Counted from the first letter of the stretch, positions 12,801-24,891 are shown. The stretch is DNA of 64,000 bases from Maratus speciosus (GCA_963932465.1 OZ010791.1:322396283-322460282), one strand, 5' to 3'. The notes: generated by a model from the sequence alone, not told the origin. Made by a program: numbers and translations.

Positions 12801-14980
12801 AACTTCCCATACCGTCCCGTGTCCCTGATGCTGATTTTTAAATATGGAGCTGTCTGTATAAAATTGTTTCACTAAAAGTAATTCGATGTAATTTTTTTTT
12901 CCGAAACTGGGACTATTGTTTTATATAAATATGTAGCAAAAACTTGTACACATTTTTACGGTTGTTATTATTATTTGAATTCTGTCCCTGGGTTTTAGAT
13001 TCCTTACCGCCCCTCTTGCTAAAATTATACAGAAAATCATTTCAGATGCAGCCACAGAATTTTTTTTTCAACTTTTTTCTTATGCAAAAGTATATTAGAG
13101 AAAGAATGGCTAAAATTATTTGACAGGAAATTTACTGCAGAATTTAAATCAGCATTTAAATATCAATTTCAAGCATCGTGGCTTTATTGGTAGTCTTACC
13201 TCCCGCAAGGTTTATTCCTGCACTTTTCGAGGTAAATAAATTAAAAAAAAATTTATCCAATGTAAATAACTGTTTCTAAAAATCAATGAACATTGTGGCT
13301 ATCACTCAGTCTCAACATGATTTGCCTAAAAATAGGTGGTAATTTTCTTTACGATCCCATCCTTACCACCCCCCCCCCCTTTTTCCTCTTACTGTTTATT
13401 TTTTCGTATACCTTCTCCCCCTTTTTCCCTCACCGTCCCTTCTTTACCACACCTTTAAGACAATGTTATACCAAAATTTTGTTTTAAAAATACTACATTG
13501 TTATTATTTCTTATTTGAGTGTTCTGTGGGTACTATGCAAATTCATTATAAGTAAAATTTAGAAGAAAATAAAAAGTTATAGTGGTAAAATGGTAAGGGA
13601 AATTAAACTCGCAAGTTTAACTTAAACCTCAGTTAAATAAAAAAATTTTCGCTGCTGACCATTTTTTTCTTTATTTTGAATCATTAAGAAATTCGTCTAT
13701 AAGTATAAAATGTTATTTTAGTAAGTTTAATATCACCAGATTTTTATTCCTGAAAGTTAAAAAATTATGAGAATATCTCATATCCATTCTACTATACTCA
13801 ATGCTTCAATTAAGGATTTTTCAATCAAATGCAGATAATTCCCCTTGTCATGGTGGCTGACATATTTAACATTTGGTGCTGTAAAACTCTTGCAATGCTT
13901 TAGCTGAATGTAGATAATCGTTGTTTACCGCACAATTATCTGGTTTTAAATAGTGCAGTGCTTTTTATAGGCAAATATTTTAATTAAATAATTTGTTTCA
14001 CTTGGGAAAAAAATTCCTCTTCGTTCGAATAAATTTCCCCTTAACTGCACCCAGTTATACTGATTAATGCCATTTTTGTGAATTTTTCAAATGTGAAGTA
14101 ATATAAGGCATACTTAATAGAAACAGACTTAGAATGTTAAAATACTATTTCAATCTATGATAGGAATTATCTTTTAATTGTGAAAGAATATGGTTCTTCG
14201 CTTTACAAGAAGAGAGACTTGATTTAAGCATTTCATTAAGATTCTCAAACCAGACAATTTGGACACGACGATCGCTTTATAATTAAAACATATGATTTAG
14301 GATGTTACTATTTTTTTTTCAATTTACGTTTGTAATTATTTTGTATTTAAAAAACTGTATTCTTCTCCACTTTACTAGAAAAACTGGTTGCTTTAAATAT
14401 TTCAATAAGATACACCAGTTGGACAAATTGTACCCTGCTGTATGTATAATCAGATGTAGAGTATCGAAGTAGTTTTTAACTTGCGATTGCAAATGTAATA
14501 GTAGTTGTTGGATGAGAATTATATTTATAAGAGGAAATAAAATAACTATAAAAAATGTATCTTCAAAAATTTTAATACGAAAGATTTTTGTCATCAGTTA
14601 TATTGTACGGAAAGTTTATTATTAAAGAAACTAAAACACTCTGCAGCTTATGAGAAGTATATGAAATAAAATAAAATCAACAGATCCTTATATTAAATAA
14701 CTTCGACCATAAACATTTTATAGCTCTCAAATATTTTTGTTTCATGACCAGTATAAATATGTGATATTTTTTCGCAAGAAAACTTTTATTTTTACAGGAG
14801 CTTCAAACTATATCATAAAAAGAATAATTTCTCGACTGTTCGATAAAGGAGGCGCAGTAAATATTAAAGATTTAGGTGTATAACGGAAGATCAGCAAAAA
14901 ATAGAGGGAGATAAAATATATTAATAAACTGATACGTCATCTCCATTTTTCTTTTTAAGTTTAAGAAAGTTTTATAACGT
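8420..14980. other. AT-rich non-coding stretch with long homopolymers
   Basis: No gene is supported. It holds an A run of about 41 at 8959-8999, a T run of 30 at 9850-9879, a C run near 13369-13379, and a short tandem duplication around 10783-10845 (CTCGAGATATTTATATTATT twice, 46 bp apart). A dispersed repeat lies at 9425-9620 and is listed separately. A TA-preceded motif at about 12437 (GGGTAAGTCAGGAATAATTG) looks like a DNA-transposon end, but I could not find its partner. Confidence 0.5.
9425..9620 (+). repeat. Dispersed repeat, copy 1 (partner at 19975-20175)
   Basis: This block matches 19975-20175 in the same orientation over about 195 bp. Shared phrases include CCTTTACTTT, GAAATGxAGTACTTCxGTTGCC, TTTCAAACAAATTG and CCAATACGACxGT. 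No coding potential or terminal repeats were seen, so the family is unknown. The agreement is far beyond chance for AT-rich DNA. Confidence 0.65.
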
Positions 14981-14983
14981 TGA

Positions 14984-15779
14984 AGCATGCATTTATTATT
15001 CTCCTTTTTCCGTATACACTTTAGATTTATATTAATAGCTTTTTTATCAATGGTACAAAACGAAACAATTAGGCATAAAATTATTATCATATAATAACTG
15101 TTAAAATACATATAAAAGCACAAATAAATGCATTAAAATTACTTGTAGGTGCATACCTATAACATACAATTATTTAAAATACATTAGAAACATCATAAAA
15201 TACATTAAAAACCATTAACAATCCAAAACTTTTTCAGCAATCACATGGCCGTCATCAACGGTTATTTAAATGTTATTTATCTTTGCGCTTATCGGAGAAT
15301 CGTCTACAAGAGATCATTGTAATTTAAGGTTTGTACGACAGATAAGATATAGCTTGTAACGATGCACTATCATACGATATAAGCATGCATTTATTATTCT
15401 CCTTTTTCCGTATACACTTTAGATTTATATTAATAGCTTTTTTACCAATGGTACAAAATGAAACAATTAGGCATAAAGTTATTATCATATAATAACTGTT
15501 AAAACACATATAAAAGTACAAGTAAATGCACTAAAATTACTTGTAGGTGCATACCTATAACATACAATTATTTAAAATACATTAGAAACATCATAAAAAT
15601 ACATTAAAAACCATTAACAATCCAAAACTTTTTCAGAAATCACATGGCCGTCATCAACGGTTATTTAAATGTTATTTTTCTTTGTGCTTATCGGAGAATC
15701 GTCTACAAGAGATCATTGTAATTTAAGGGTTGTACAACAGATAAGATATAGCTTGTAACGATGCACTATCATACGATAT
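14984..15779. repeat. 398-bp tandem duplication
   Basis: Two head-to-tail copies, 14984-15381 and 15382-15779, differ by few substitutions and a 1-bp indel in an A run. Each starts AGCATGCATTTATTATTCTC and ends with CATACGATAT. The short AT-rich minus-strand ORFs at 14872-15123 and 15324-15521 share sequence only because of this duplication and are not genes. The high similarity suggests a recent event or ongoing homogenisation. Confidence 0.85.
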
Positions 15780-15849
15780 GCATGAAGTTAGGAAAGAATT
15801 ACTGCAAAATAGATGAAAGGTTATTTTGTTAGAAATTTGAATACCTTTA

Positions 15850-16100
15850 TCGGCATCTTATCTACCGTATAACCCTTAAATTACAATAATCTCTTCTAGA
15901 CGATTATCGAATAAGCGCAAAGAAAAATAACAACATTTAAATAACCACTGATGACGTCCGTGTGATGGCTGAAAATGTTTGGGATTTTTAAGGAATTTTA
16001 ATATATTTTTAGGATAATTCTAATGCATTTTAAATAATTCTATATTATATGTATGCAACAAGTAATTTTAGTACATTTATTTGTGCTTTTATATGGATTT
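15850..16100 (-). repeat. Inverted, older copy of the 398-bp unit
   Basis: This segment is the reverse complement of the distal part of the 398-bp unit. It includes the ATTACAATxATCTCTT, GACGATTxTC and AATAAGCGCAAAGA phrases, then the ATTTAAATAACC and GATGACGxCC stretch. It is more diverged than the two direct copies are from each other. Together with the right end of unit 2 it can fold into a long hairpin centred near 15810, so the unit may derive from a fold-back element. Confidence 0.65.
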
Positions 16101-17034
16101 TAATTATTTTGTCAAGGTGAATTTAGCACTAGAATTTCAACTTTCATTTATTATAATAACTGTTGTTTTTATAATTAGATAATACTAAATTCTCATATTA
16201 TTATCGGAATTTTATCGCGCTTATTTATTTTTATATTTATCGCAACACATTTCTCTCGATTAAAAGTCATATTTACATCACTAGAAAAAAAAATTCTGAC
16301 ACAAAGCCGTTCGAAGGAGATCAAACAAATAAATACAATAAAACAAAAAAATAAAAAAATATACATACATATATAATAAATCAGATGTTGCACCTTCTAG
16401 AAAGGTATTTACCGAGCAAAGATTTAAAACAACGTAGATGTTAAATAACATATTTTGGAAGAATATAACAATTCTCCGACTTTCAAGAAGCTAGATGTTA
16501 AAATTATATAACTGAAGAGAAGTCAGAACTGTAGGCAGAACGTAATAGTGTAGGTATGATTTTGATGTTTTACTCTTACAAATCACTGGATTGCAGTTGG
16601 TGAGGAGGTGGTTTATAATTGAAGTAGGGGAGACCGGGGCAAGATGACTATGTTAACAATTTCTGTTGTTTATTAATTTATTTTTAAGTATAGTAAAATT
16701 AATTTTACATGAACTGTTACAGTATTCCTTTGTAGTATGAAACATATTACCATTTAATTTTTCAAATAAAAAAAATAAAGGACAATTTTTTTTCATAACA
16801 TTAACAAATCGTCATCTTGCCCCAGTACTGGGGCAAGATGACTTTGGCATTGGGGCAAGATGACAACACTGAAAAAGGTTGAACATATTTAATCTTTTGA
16901 ATATGTTACATGGTTTAACAAGCGATAACTGTGTTTTTACATCTTACAAAGTATCAAACCAAGCATAATGCATTGTAACGTAATGTTGAAGTGTTTAGTT
17001 GTGCACCGTTAGTCTAAGAAAAATGCCATTTTCA

Positions 17035-17165
17035 TAATTGGAACATTCCTCATGACACTAAACTTGGCATTTACAGCACTAGATCCATTCTTCTGTTGGT
17101 GGGTCACACTATTCCTCGTCACAAGCAGGACATCTGAAAACACCATTCTTTGAAGTTGATGCAAC
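17035..17165 (-). pseudogene. pogo/Tigger-like transposase C-terminal zinc motif remnant
   Basis: Read on the minus strand, one continuous frame gives SKNGVFRCPACDEE, stop, CDPPTEEWI, stop, CCKCQV, stop, CHEECS. Each of the three stops falls where the family usually has Tyr, Gln or Trp. The Cys-x2-Cys, W-I-x-C-x2-C and H-E-E-C pattern is that of the zinc-binding C-terminus found in pogo/Tigger-type transposases. Three nonsense codons within about 40 residues show a dead copy. The upstream DDE region was not found in the 1.24-kb element. Confidence 0.5.
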
Positions 17166-17184
17166 TGGACTGTTTGGCCTGGAT

Positions 17185-17405
17185 TTAATAGACGAACCCC
17201 GTCGAACTTTACACCGCTCCTACCGATCGGACGCTTGGAAGCGGAGATACGGACCCTGATAGGTTTTTCTTTCGGGGGGGGGGGGGGGCTTAGCGGATGG
17301 CAAAATGTCTTCCACTGGTCGCCCCCCTTTCGAACGACACCTTCCCCAATTCGATGCGCCTCTTAGCCCCAGAGGCGGTAGAAGTGCAAGGTCGCGCGGA
17401 CAAAC
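17185..17405. other. GC-rich block inside the pogo-like element
   Basis: This stretch is much richer in G and C than its surroundings and includes a G run of about 14-15 at 17275-17288. The minus strand reads open through part of it, but I recognise no protein. Neither the TIRs nor the transposase remnant explains it. A nested insertion, such as a retroelement 5' region, is one explanation. Confidence 0.4.
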
Positions 17406-17871
17406 ACACAGACAAACAAGCGTTTACAGGATTTAAATAGAATGGACAACATAGTTTAATAAATTCCAAAACACAGGGCAAGATGACGAGCTCGTCAGCT
17501 TGCCCCGGACAGCCTGTTTAAAAATATTCGTTTTCATTGCCATGAAGGAAGGCGATTAATTGAGATTTATTCATGGTAATAGGTAGTATTTAAACCAAGT
17601 TACTCATAAATATTAAAGAGAAAAGATATACCTGTGTCTGTAGCAGAGCTTATTTACACATGCATAAAAGTTATAACGTGGCAGCGGCAAATAATCAAAG
17701 CTTCACAACTAACACAAAAATGGCGATTTCAGTGTCTCTATACTATTGTTTAACGAACGGCCGATAGGAGAGCCAGTAGTGTCCGGTTGATGCTGCACCT
17801 AGTGGAAAACGGAAAAATTAAGACATTCGTCATCTTGCCCCGCTCTTCATCTTGCCCTGGTCTCCCCTAGA

Positions 17872-18310
17872 TCAGGAAAATCGTAAAAAATCAATTGCAA
17901 AATTCCATCTTTACATATAAGAACGTTGATTTTTTACTCTCTTTCTGATTTGCTTGAATTATAAATTCGCTAAATATTTGAGCTAGCAGGAAAATACCTT
18001 ACAATTAATTTATTAATTTATAATTAAGTTCTAAAATAAAAAAAAATTCGTATTGTTATTGCAAACACACATGTGTGCATGACGTTTATAATTCAGACAG
18101 ATCAGGAAGGTAGTAAAAATCAATTGCAAAATTCCATTTTTATGCACATGAACGTTGATTTTTTACTCACTTCCTTGAATTATAAATTTGCTAAATATTT
18201 ACGCTCAGCTAACAGCAAAATACCTTAAAATTAATTTATTAATTTATAATTAATTTCTAAAATATTAAAATTTCGTATTGTCATCGAAAACATTTATAAA
18301 TCAAGCAAAT
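17872..18310. repeat. About 220-bp tandem duplication
   Basis: The segments at about 17872-18098 and 18099-18310 share ATCAATTGCAAAATTCCAT, GAACGTTGATTTTTTACTC and a long TTAATTTATTAATTTATAATTAA stretch in direct orientation. A weaker inverted piece (GTGGAATTTTGGAATC, then TTTTTACTCCATTCATGATT) follows at about 18350-18410. No coding potential was seen. Confidence 0.65.
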
Positions 18311-18933
18311 CAAAAAGGGAACATGAGTCAAATTACTTGTTTATGTATCTAAAAGTGGAATTTTGGAATCTAATTTTTACTCCATTCATGATTTGCTTGA
18401 ATTGTAAACATTATGCACACATGTGTGTTTTCGATTGCTCTTTTATTTAAAAAAGCATAAAATTATCAGACGATGCCATTTTTGGAAAGTTAATAACTGA
18501 GAAAAGATTCAAAACGATGCAGATGTTCAATAAAGTATTTTTGAAGAATATGATTACAATTTTCATACAATTGATATTGGTGCAGTTGGAATATATTCAG
18601 TATCAGCTAGTACAAAATTTTCATTTGTATTGAATGAAAACTGTGTCACTGCAGTGAATTAATTAATTAAACGAGTTGGAACCCGTCGAAATTCGACGAA
18701 TTAAAATGTTTAGAATGGAACTCTTCGATCGAATTTATAATAAACCTACAAAAATAATTACAGTAAAAAATTCATCTCTCATTGGATGTCTAACTCTTAA
18801 AACAAATAACGTTTTTAACCTAAAATTACCAAACTATTATTTCCAGAAACTTCAACTGTTTAAATTATTGAAAAATTAAACTGTATTAGAATACGTAATC
18901 AAGATGAGTAAATATGTTGAAGTTATCGATTAA

Positions 18934-19348
18934 GGGTGTATTCGAAAAAACACTTTTCCACCCTCAACAGCTCGAAATTTTCTGATACATTTTCAGACTC
19001 ATTTTTAAAAGTAAAAACATGAAACTTGCTGGGCGATTTCTGAAGACATGTTTAACATGCCGTATGATTTCATTTTCAGCTCAATTAATTAGAATTTGAT
19101 TTTTAAACAATTATTTTCTCAGTATGACCATTTTTTTCATTCCCAGATCGCCCGCTTCGGAAAATTCGGTTCAAAACGCCAACTTTGACAGCGTTTTTTA
19201 CAGTATTTTCTGCATTTATCAAAAAATTAAGAAGCACGGCACATTATATAGTTTCTAAATAAGAGAATTTCCCAGTTTGATGCGTTTGAGGGCAAAAATG
19301 AATTTTAAAATGAATCAGAAAATAAGCAGTTTGGATCGGAATACACCC
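18934..19348 (+). mobile_element. TTAA-flanked MITE, family C copy 1 (piggyBac-like)
   Basis: This 415-bp element is flanked by TTAA at 18930-18933 and 19349-19352. Its ends are inverted repeats starting GGGTGTATTC. A full-length relative in the opposite orientation lies at 49962-50377, also bounded by TTAA. TTAA target duplication with short TIRs beginning in a G/C run is the hallmark of the piggyBac superfamily, so this is best called a non-autonomous piggyBac-like MITE. No transposase is present. Confidence 0.8.
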
Positions 19349-19974
19349 TTAAGGCTCTTATATTTGTTTTTACGGGATAAAAAAATCACTAAAACGGATT
19401 TCGCTTCGTTACATCATAAAATTTTCCACCATAAAATCTAAACAATACGTTATTTTCACATTCACAAAATTTACGTACGCGCCACACTAATTCACAATTT
19501 AAATGTATTTTAACGCGCAATACATTATTAATAAATAGATTTCCAAACTTAAAGTCACGTTTGTCCGATACCACGTTTCGTGTTAACATTCGCACAAACT
19601 TTAATTTCTAATCTCAGTACCCGCGAAAATTTACCATTGAGAAATTTGCCTTTATTCGCCATAGTATTGACCACTCATTATTGATCAAATATTTAGTTAA
19701 ATCAAAGAAAATGATCGTTTACTTTTAAATATGACATCATTTTTACTCACTGAATCATTTTGCCTAGCGTCTCAAACTCAGTATCAGCGTAATGTAAAAA
19801 TATTGAAATATGTTCTTCAATCTTTTGATTTATGAAGAAGAATGCATATTTTTTTAATGGATGGCGTCATTTTCTGTTCAAAAATTAGAAAAAAAAAAGT
19901 TACTTTTATTTGTAATGTGAAAATGGCATCAATAAGGATAAAATCAATAAAAATAAATAAAGCATGATCCCTTT

Positions 19975-20175
19975 ACTTTTAATAGAAATGAAGTACTTCA
20001 GTTGCCACAATTACAAAATTGGTACTAAAAACTATAAAAAAAATTAATATCTCAAAAGTAAATCGAGATAGAGCTTTCAAACAAATTGCATTTAAAAGTA
20101 CATTTTTTTTTCCAATACGACAGTGTGAAAATTAAAACTGTACGATGTTTAGAAGTTTAAAAATTTGCAGTAGCG
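19975..20175 (+). repeat. Dispersed repeat, copy 2 (partner at 9425-9620)
   Basis: Direct-orientation relative of 9425-9620, with the shared blocks listed there. It extends slightly further at the 3' side (GTTTAAAAATTTGCAGTAGC). Unknown family. Confidence 0.65.
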
Positions 20176-20664
20176 AAAATTGCAAAACCGAAATTTCATT
20201 TCAAATTTCAAAGTGTTGCCATTCGCAGAATGACGTATGCGTTACGCACAGATATGTTTGTCCTTTATAATATAGATATGTAAAAAAATTTCTTTGATGT
20301 ATGTCTTCTTGATGTTTTAATTTTAAAAAAGCTTCATATAACACTGCAGAACAGGAGTGTGTTGCGCACTTATTATTCTATATTTTTATAAATAAAAATT
20401 CACATGACTAACTACTCTTTTTTCAGAGTATTATTTAGGTGCAAATATAAAACAATTATGCATGAAACAGTAAGATACTTGAATAATAACTATATTTGTT
20501 ATAATTAGACAGTTCTAATTTGTCTTACTAGTTATATAAATAATTTTAAGCAACTTTCTTTCAATTGATACCTTTTTAACAGTTAAATATTTAACAAAAA
20601 TTGTATAGTCACTAAATATTAGATTATGAAATATGTAAATGAACTCATATGGCTTCGTATTTTT

Positions 20665-23311
20665 TAACACTTCCCAACAAAGTTGAAAAGTGTTTATGAA
20701 TTCGGTTTTCTGTCCTTCTGTCTATCTGTCTGTCCACGCTCTAACTTACGTAAATATACTCGGATTTTTATGCAATTGATATATATTAATGATGCTTAGC
20801 ATGGCATGTTCGGTATTGAATATGAAGTGTGTAGCTTTATTAGTTCATTTACAGGGACACTCAAAATTATTCCGTTACATTATGGTCAATGAGGAAAAAT
20901 CGTTTGCAGACTATTTTAATCACATTACGCTCAAATGACATTTTTCAAATGTATTGAAATTGATATAAATTCCTGAATTTCACTACAAGAAGATTAGGTA
21001 GAATATGGCATTTCACAGCATTTTGTCGTTCATTTACAAGGACACACAAGATAAGTCAGTTACAGTAATGTGAGCAATAATTGCTGGAAATGCGTTTTTA
21101 ATTTCGGTGTACGCTTTTAATTTTAACTAATGTTTTGCATGTTACTCGTTGCATATAAATTCTATACCTCGTATACAGGGTGCACAAAAGAATTCACGCA
21201 CCGTTCTCCTTATTAGCGGAAATTGCTGAAGGGGAATTTTCAATTGAGGTATGCATTTCCTTACTGAATTAATCTTTTGTATGTAGTTAATCGATACACA
21301 TCTATCTACCATATACAGGGCTGCTCAAAGAATTAGGATAAATTTACGACTGTAGATGGGAATTGCTGAAATTGTTTTTTCAAATGGGTTATGCGTTTCC
21401 ATATGGTTGAATTATACACTGAACATAATATTTCAACTTATTAAATAGTGCAGTTTTGTTACATTATTCTGAATGTGTTGAAAAGTATTTCCTACTCCAT
21501 GCTTGACGCATGATTTTTTTCTTTCTTGTTTTTTCTTATTTTAAGATATCTTTATACATCATTAAAGCAAAAATGTGGCTTACTCACTCATTGTTATATG
21601 CTTCCGAAATAAAAATACATTTAATAAGATTAATTTTACAAATATCAAAGTATTATACATGTGAAAAATAGAACAGCGGTGCATAAAATTATCAGATTCT
21701 TGAACATTAATTGTTATTTTTTTTCTGTTTAACTTCACAACCTTAGATTATTTTTGTTAACTGAGTTGCTTGACATAATATACACTTATTTGAAACAATG
21801 CAGTGGGGTGTAGAGAGGATAATTTAACAGAAAGTCATCGTAACACCATCAAAGAGGACGCCATTTCCCCCAAATATTTTTATGCTTTCTAGAGAAGACA
21901 AATCATTTATCAAACAAAGTTAAGAAATTTTTAGAAAACGGAAATGTCACTTTTATATCAATCCCAATGATATCTCTTCTCCATGACATTAATGGAAGAA
22001 TTTAAGGTGATCACTTAGTGAATTTTGTTTCAAGCTGAAAAGAAAGTACTTATGAGAAAGGAAGGCTGAAATAAATAAATATATAAAAAAAATGCAGTGT
22101 ATATTTATCGCTTGGGATTTCAACCAGAATTATCTGAAGAGACCACTATTTATCACGAACTAGCAACGCACTCGTTGGAACACAAGTGATCAAATAAATA
22201 TAAAAAAATAATATAGGTTTCAATGCTTAAATTAAATGACGTCATTAAAACAAGGCTCATTAGAAAACAAGCGCATTAAAATAAATAGAGAAATAAAGGA
22301 TCTATTACAATGATACGGGAATTAAAATGCCCAAAGTAATAATTTTCGATCGTTAAATGCATTATATTTTGGCAAAATTATTTCCCAATGTTGTTAATTG
22401 CTCAAGATTAAAAGCAAAAAATTAACGCTTGAAAAGTTATTTAACTCCTCCTCACTAAACTACGAGGAGGTAATAAAAAATATCTAAAAGGGACCTTTTA
22501 ACCTCCCGATCCCTCTTTTAATCTCACCTGTTTAATTTTTTTTCAGTATTTTATGTTTAAAAAGTTCATTTAGTAACGAACTAGCAATGCTCTCGTTTTT
22601 ACAATGGGAACAATTGAACAAATACATATTAAAAAAATAATAAAAGTTCAAATGCTTAAATTAACTGACGTCATTAAAACAAGCTTTATTAAAAAAAGAC
22701 GCATTAAAAACAAGTTGGAAATTGCTCGCCAAACGTGGCAAATGAGGTGCGTGAGTACTATAACTAGCTTTATAAATATTTTTTGCACAGCATATTGTAC
22801 TGAATGTATATTTTAGTGCACTTCAATAAGTATATATCCATTTTATTCTGTTCGAAAGGCTGTAACATCATTAAAATGCACTTGAAATAGTTTTTTTCCC
22901 ATTGGCCGTCATGTAACGGAAAACATTTGATTGTCCCTGTCATTAAACTATTAATCCGATTTTCACAAAAATTGAAATGACTCGACAAAATTTTGCAGCA
23001 GTTATATATTTAAAATTTCAGACCATTCGGAACGCTGTAACATCATTAAAATGCACTTGCAAAAATTTATTCCCATTGACCGTAATGTAACAGAAAACTT
23101 TTGACTGTCCCTGTAATAAAACTAGACATCCGATTTTTATAAAATTTGAAATGACTCGACAAAATTTTGCAACTATTATATATTTAAAATTTCAGACCAT
23201 TCGGTTGGGTAGTTTTTGCTTTGTTATATGCGGACACATGGACGGACAGACGGACTGAACGACGACTATAGGTGCTACGTATTTATATAATTACGAACGC
23301 ACCTAAAAAGG
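20665..23311. repeat. Composite of Helitron-like repeats with hairpin ends
   Basis: Several related repeat pieces lie here in both orientations. The left edge, reverse complemented, is a hairpin (AACACTT...AAGTGTT) followed by AAAAAA, with a GACAGACAGATAGACAG-type motif just inside. The right edge has GACGGACAGACGGAC near 23235, then a stem-loop (GGTGCTACGTA...TACGAACGCACC), then CTAAAAAG at 23304-23311. The block at about 22850-22990 is repeated at 23030-23200, and in reverse complement at 20840-20960. The block 22297-22590 is repeated at 23310-23600. A hairpin close to a CTAA end is reminiscent of Helitron 3' termini; classification is inference. Short ORFs inside are not coding. Confidence 0.5.
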
Positions 23312-23830
23312 ATATTAATTACAATGATATGGAAATTAAAATGACCGAAGTAATAATTTTCGATCGTTAAATGCATTATATTTTGGCAAAATTATTTTCC
23401 ATTGTCGTTAATTGCTCAAGATTAAAAGCAAAAAATTGAACTTGAAAAATTATTTTACTCCTCACCACTAAATTACGTTGGAGGTAAAAAAAAAAAAAAA
23501 AAATCTCAAAAGGAACTTTTAATCTCATGACCTCTCTTCTAATCTCATCTGTTTCATTTCTTCAGTATTTTATGTTTAAAGAGTTCATTTAGTAAATAAT
23601 AGTTATAACCTACTGCAATATAACCAACGATGTAAAAGAAAGCTTTTGTGAAAGGAAAACACTCTTAAGGGTTATACAGCTTTGTTCTTGTACCAGTAAA
23701 ATTTTCTTTTTCGTCCAAATAAGTCGTATGGCTGAAAATATACGTGCTTTGTTTTATGTTAACCAATAGGCATATGTTGCAATGACCCTTTTAATGATGG
23801 CAAAGATATCTTCTTATGTAGTGAAGGATT
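23310..23830 (-). repeat. Dispersed repeat family R, reverse copy
   Basis: The reverse complement matches 38340-38700 and 39360-39665. Shared blocks include TATTGGTTAACATAAAACAA, the ATATTTTCxGCC and TATGAC stretch, GTTTTACTGGxAC, TGTTTTCCTTTCACAAA and CATCGTTGTTTATGTTG-like text. No ORF and no terminal repeats are visible. Other partial copies are at 42080-42240, 43700-43925 and 51005-51130. Confidence 0.65.
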
Positions 23831-23885
23831 TTAATTAAATATTTTCCTATATACAATTGCAAAATTTATTTCACATTTATTCCCT

Positions 23886-23963
23886 ATTATTTCGAAATTT
23901 ATTCGCAGCTTTGTCAGTAATAGAATTATATTATTGACAAAGCTGTGAATAAATTTCGCAAAC
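23886..23963. repeat. Short inverted repeat (hairpin)
   Basis: Two arms of about 27 bp, CGAAATTTATTCGCAGCTTT-GTCA and its reverse complement with one mismatch, are separated by about 17 bp rich in A and T. It could be a tiny MITE or the fused ends of one. No flanking duplication is clear. Confidence 0.6.
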
Positions 23964-24286
23964 CTTCCATCAATTCCACTCTTTCCATAAATTCCACTCT
24001 CCCCATTAAAAAGAATCTTGCTGATAAAACCGTTCTTCCCCCATTTTATCTACATTTAAAGTACAAATTAGCAAAAGTTTTAAAACGTTTGAACTTTAAT
24101 CCAATTTTAATACCCACTAATAAATTTAGCCCTCCTTCTCCTAAATCAATAGTCTCATTAACACATAAAACTGGGATTTACAAGGTGTCTTTTAATTAAC
24201 CCACAACTTTAAAATGGAATAACATAAGAATCGTTGCAGATAGCACAGTAAAAATTTTTTTATTGAAAAGAACGTCGAGAAGGTAA

Positions 24287-24703
24287 TTAATGTACAAGGT
24301 TTTCAAAGTGAGAACCTTCAGAGGCGATACAGTAACGCAACCTAGTCACAAAGTTATCAGTTACTTGTTCAAGTGTTTCTCTTTTAATGCTTGTAAATGA
24401 GTCAGTAATGGATTTCTTGAGTCTTGTGAGGTCTGTCGGCTTCTTCTTGTAACCCAAGTCTTTCATGTGACCCCAAAGATAGAAATCGCACGAATTCATA
24501 TCCGGTGAATAAGGTGGCCAATGCAATGCACCAGGATGGTTGTTCGGGTATTGATAAGCAATAATTCGCGTTCCAAACACACTGTTAATGGTGTCAAAGA
24601 CTCTGCCTGTTCGATGCGGAGGGGCGCGATCCTGCATGAACGAATATCCACCGGTGTTCAAACCCAGATTACGAATTTGGGGAAAAAACGACTGTCTCAG
24701 CAT
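24287..24703 (-). pseudogene. Tc1/mariner DDE_3 transposase C-terminal fragment
   Basis: This 138-codon ORF has the hallmarks of the second half of a DDE_3 transposase. FMQDRAPPHR at residues 22-31 carries the second catalytic Asp. WPPYSPDMNSCDFYLWG at residues 62-78 carries the third, apparently Asp, which points to a DD-D type. A helical tail with LEQVTDNFVTRLRYCIASEG ends the family domain. The first catalytic Asp and the linker to the N-terminal fragment are deleted, so it is not a working enzyme. The ATG used is fortuitous; the true start was upstream. Confidence 0.85.
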
Positions 24704-24891
24704 TACCTAAAACTTTTCAAAAATTTTTTTATGAGATCTCTTACTATTGCTGTAGAAGGTTTAGGCCAATTTCTGAATGTTGGAAACCACTTCCGTAGAA
24801 ATAGTGTTGCATTTTCACCACATAAATACCAATTTTTAACAATAAAAATACGATCTTCAGTTGAATGGGACGCTTTGGGATACATTTTCAA
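24703..24891 (-). pseudogene. Transposase N-terminal helix-turn-helix fragment (DUF4817-like)
   Basis: The ORF starts with MKMYPKASHSTEDRIFIV. The pattern STEDR-(I/F)-F-I-V-K, an aromatic, then G-x-N-A-x2-F-x-R-K-(W/F)-F and P-x2-S-T...I-x-D-L-I-K-K-F matches the N-terminal DNA-binding helix-turn-helix (DUF4817-type) of arthropod DDE_3 transposases. It stops after KSFR, where the internal deletion begins; the C-terminal piece follows in another frame. The start at 24891 lies about 130 bp inside the TIR, a normal position. Confidence 0.7.

Larger units (their letters stand above)
16627..17867. mobile_element. pogo/Tigger-like element with GGGGCAAGATGAC ends
   Basis: The ends are a 21-bp TIR: GGGGAGACC(G/A)GGGCAAGATGA, with a single mismatch, flanked by TA at 16625-16626 and 17868-17869. 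The core GGGGCAAGATGAC recurs inside in both orientations, near 16810-16865, 17476-17510 and 17828-17842. The interior carries a minus-strand transposase zinc-motif remnant (17040-17160) and a GC-rich block at about 17185-17405 that differs in base composition from the rest and may be a nested insertion. Confidence 0.75.

Noticed and set aside
12437..13461. Possible TA-flanked DNA element starting GGGTAAGTCAGGAATAATTG
   Set aside because: I could not find a convincing inverted partner end; CCTTACC-type phrases near 13368 are too short.
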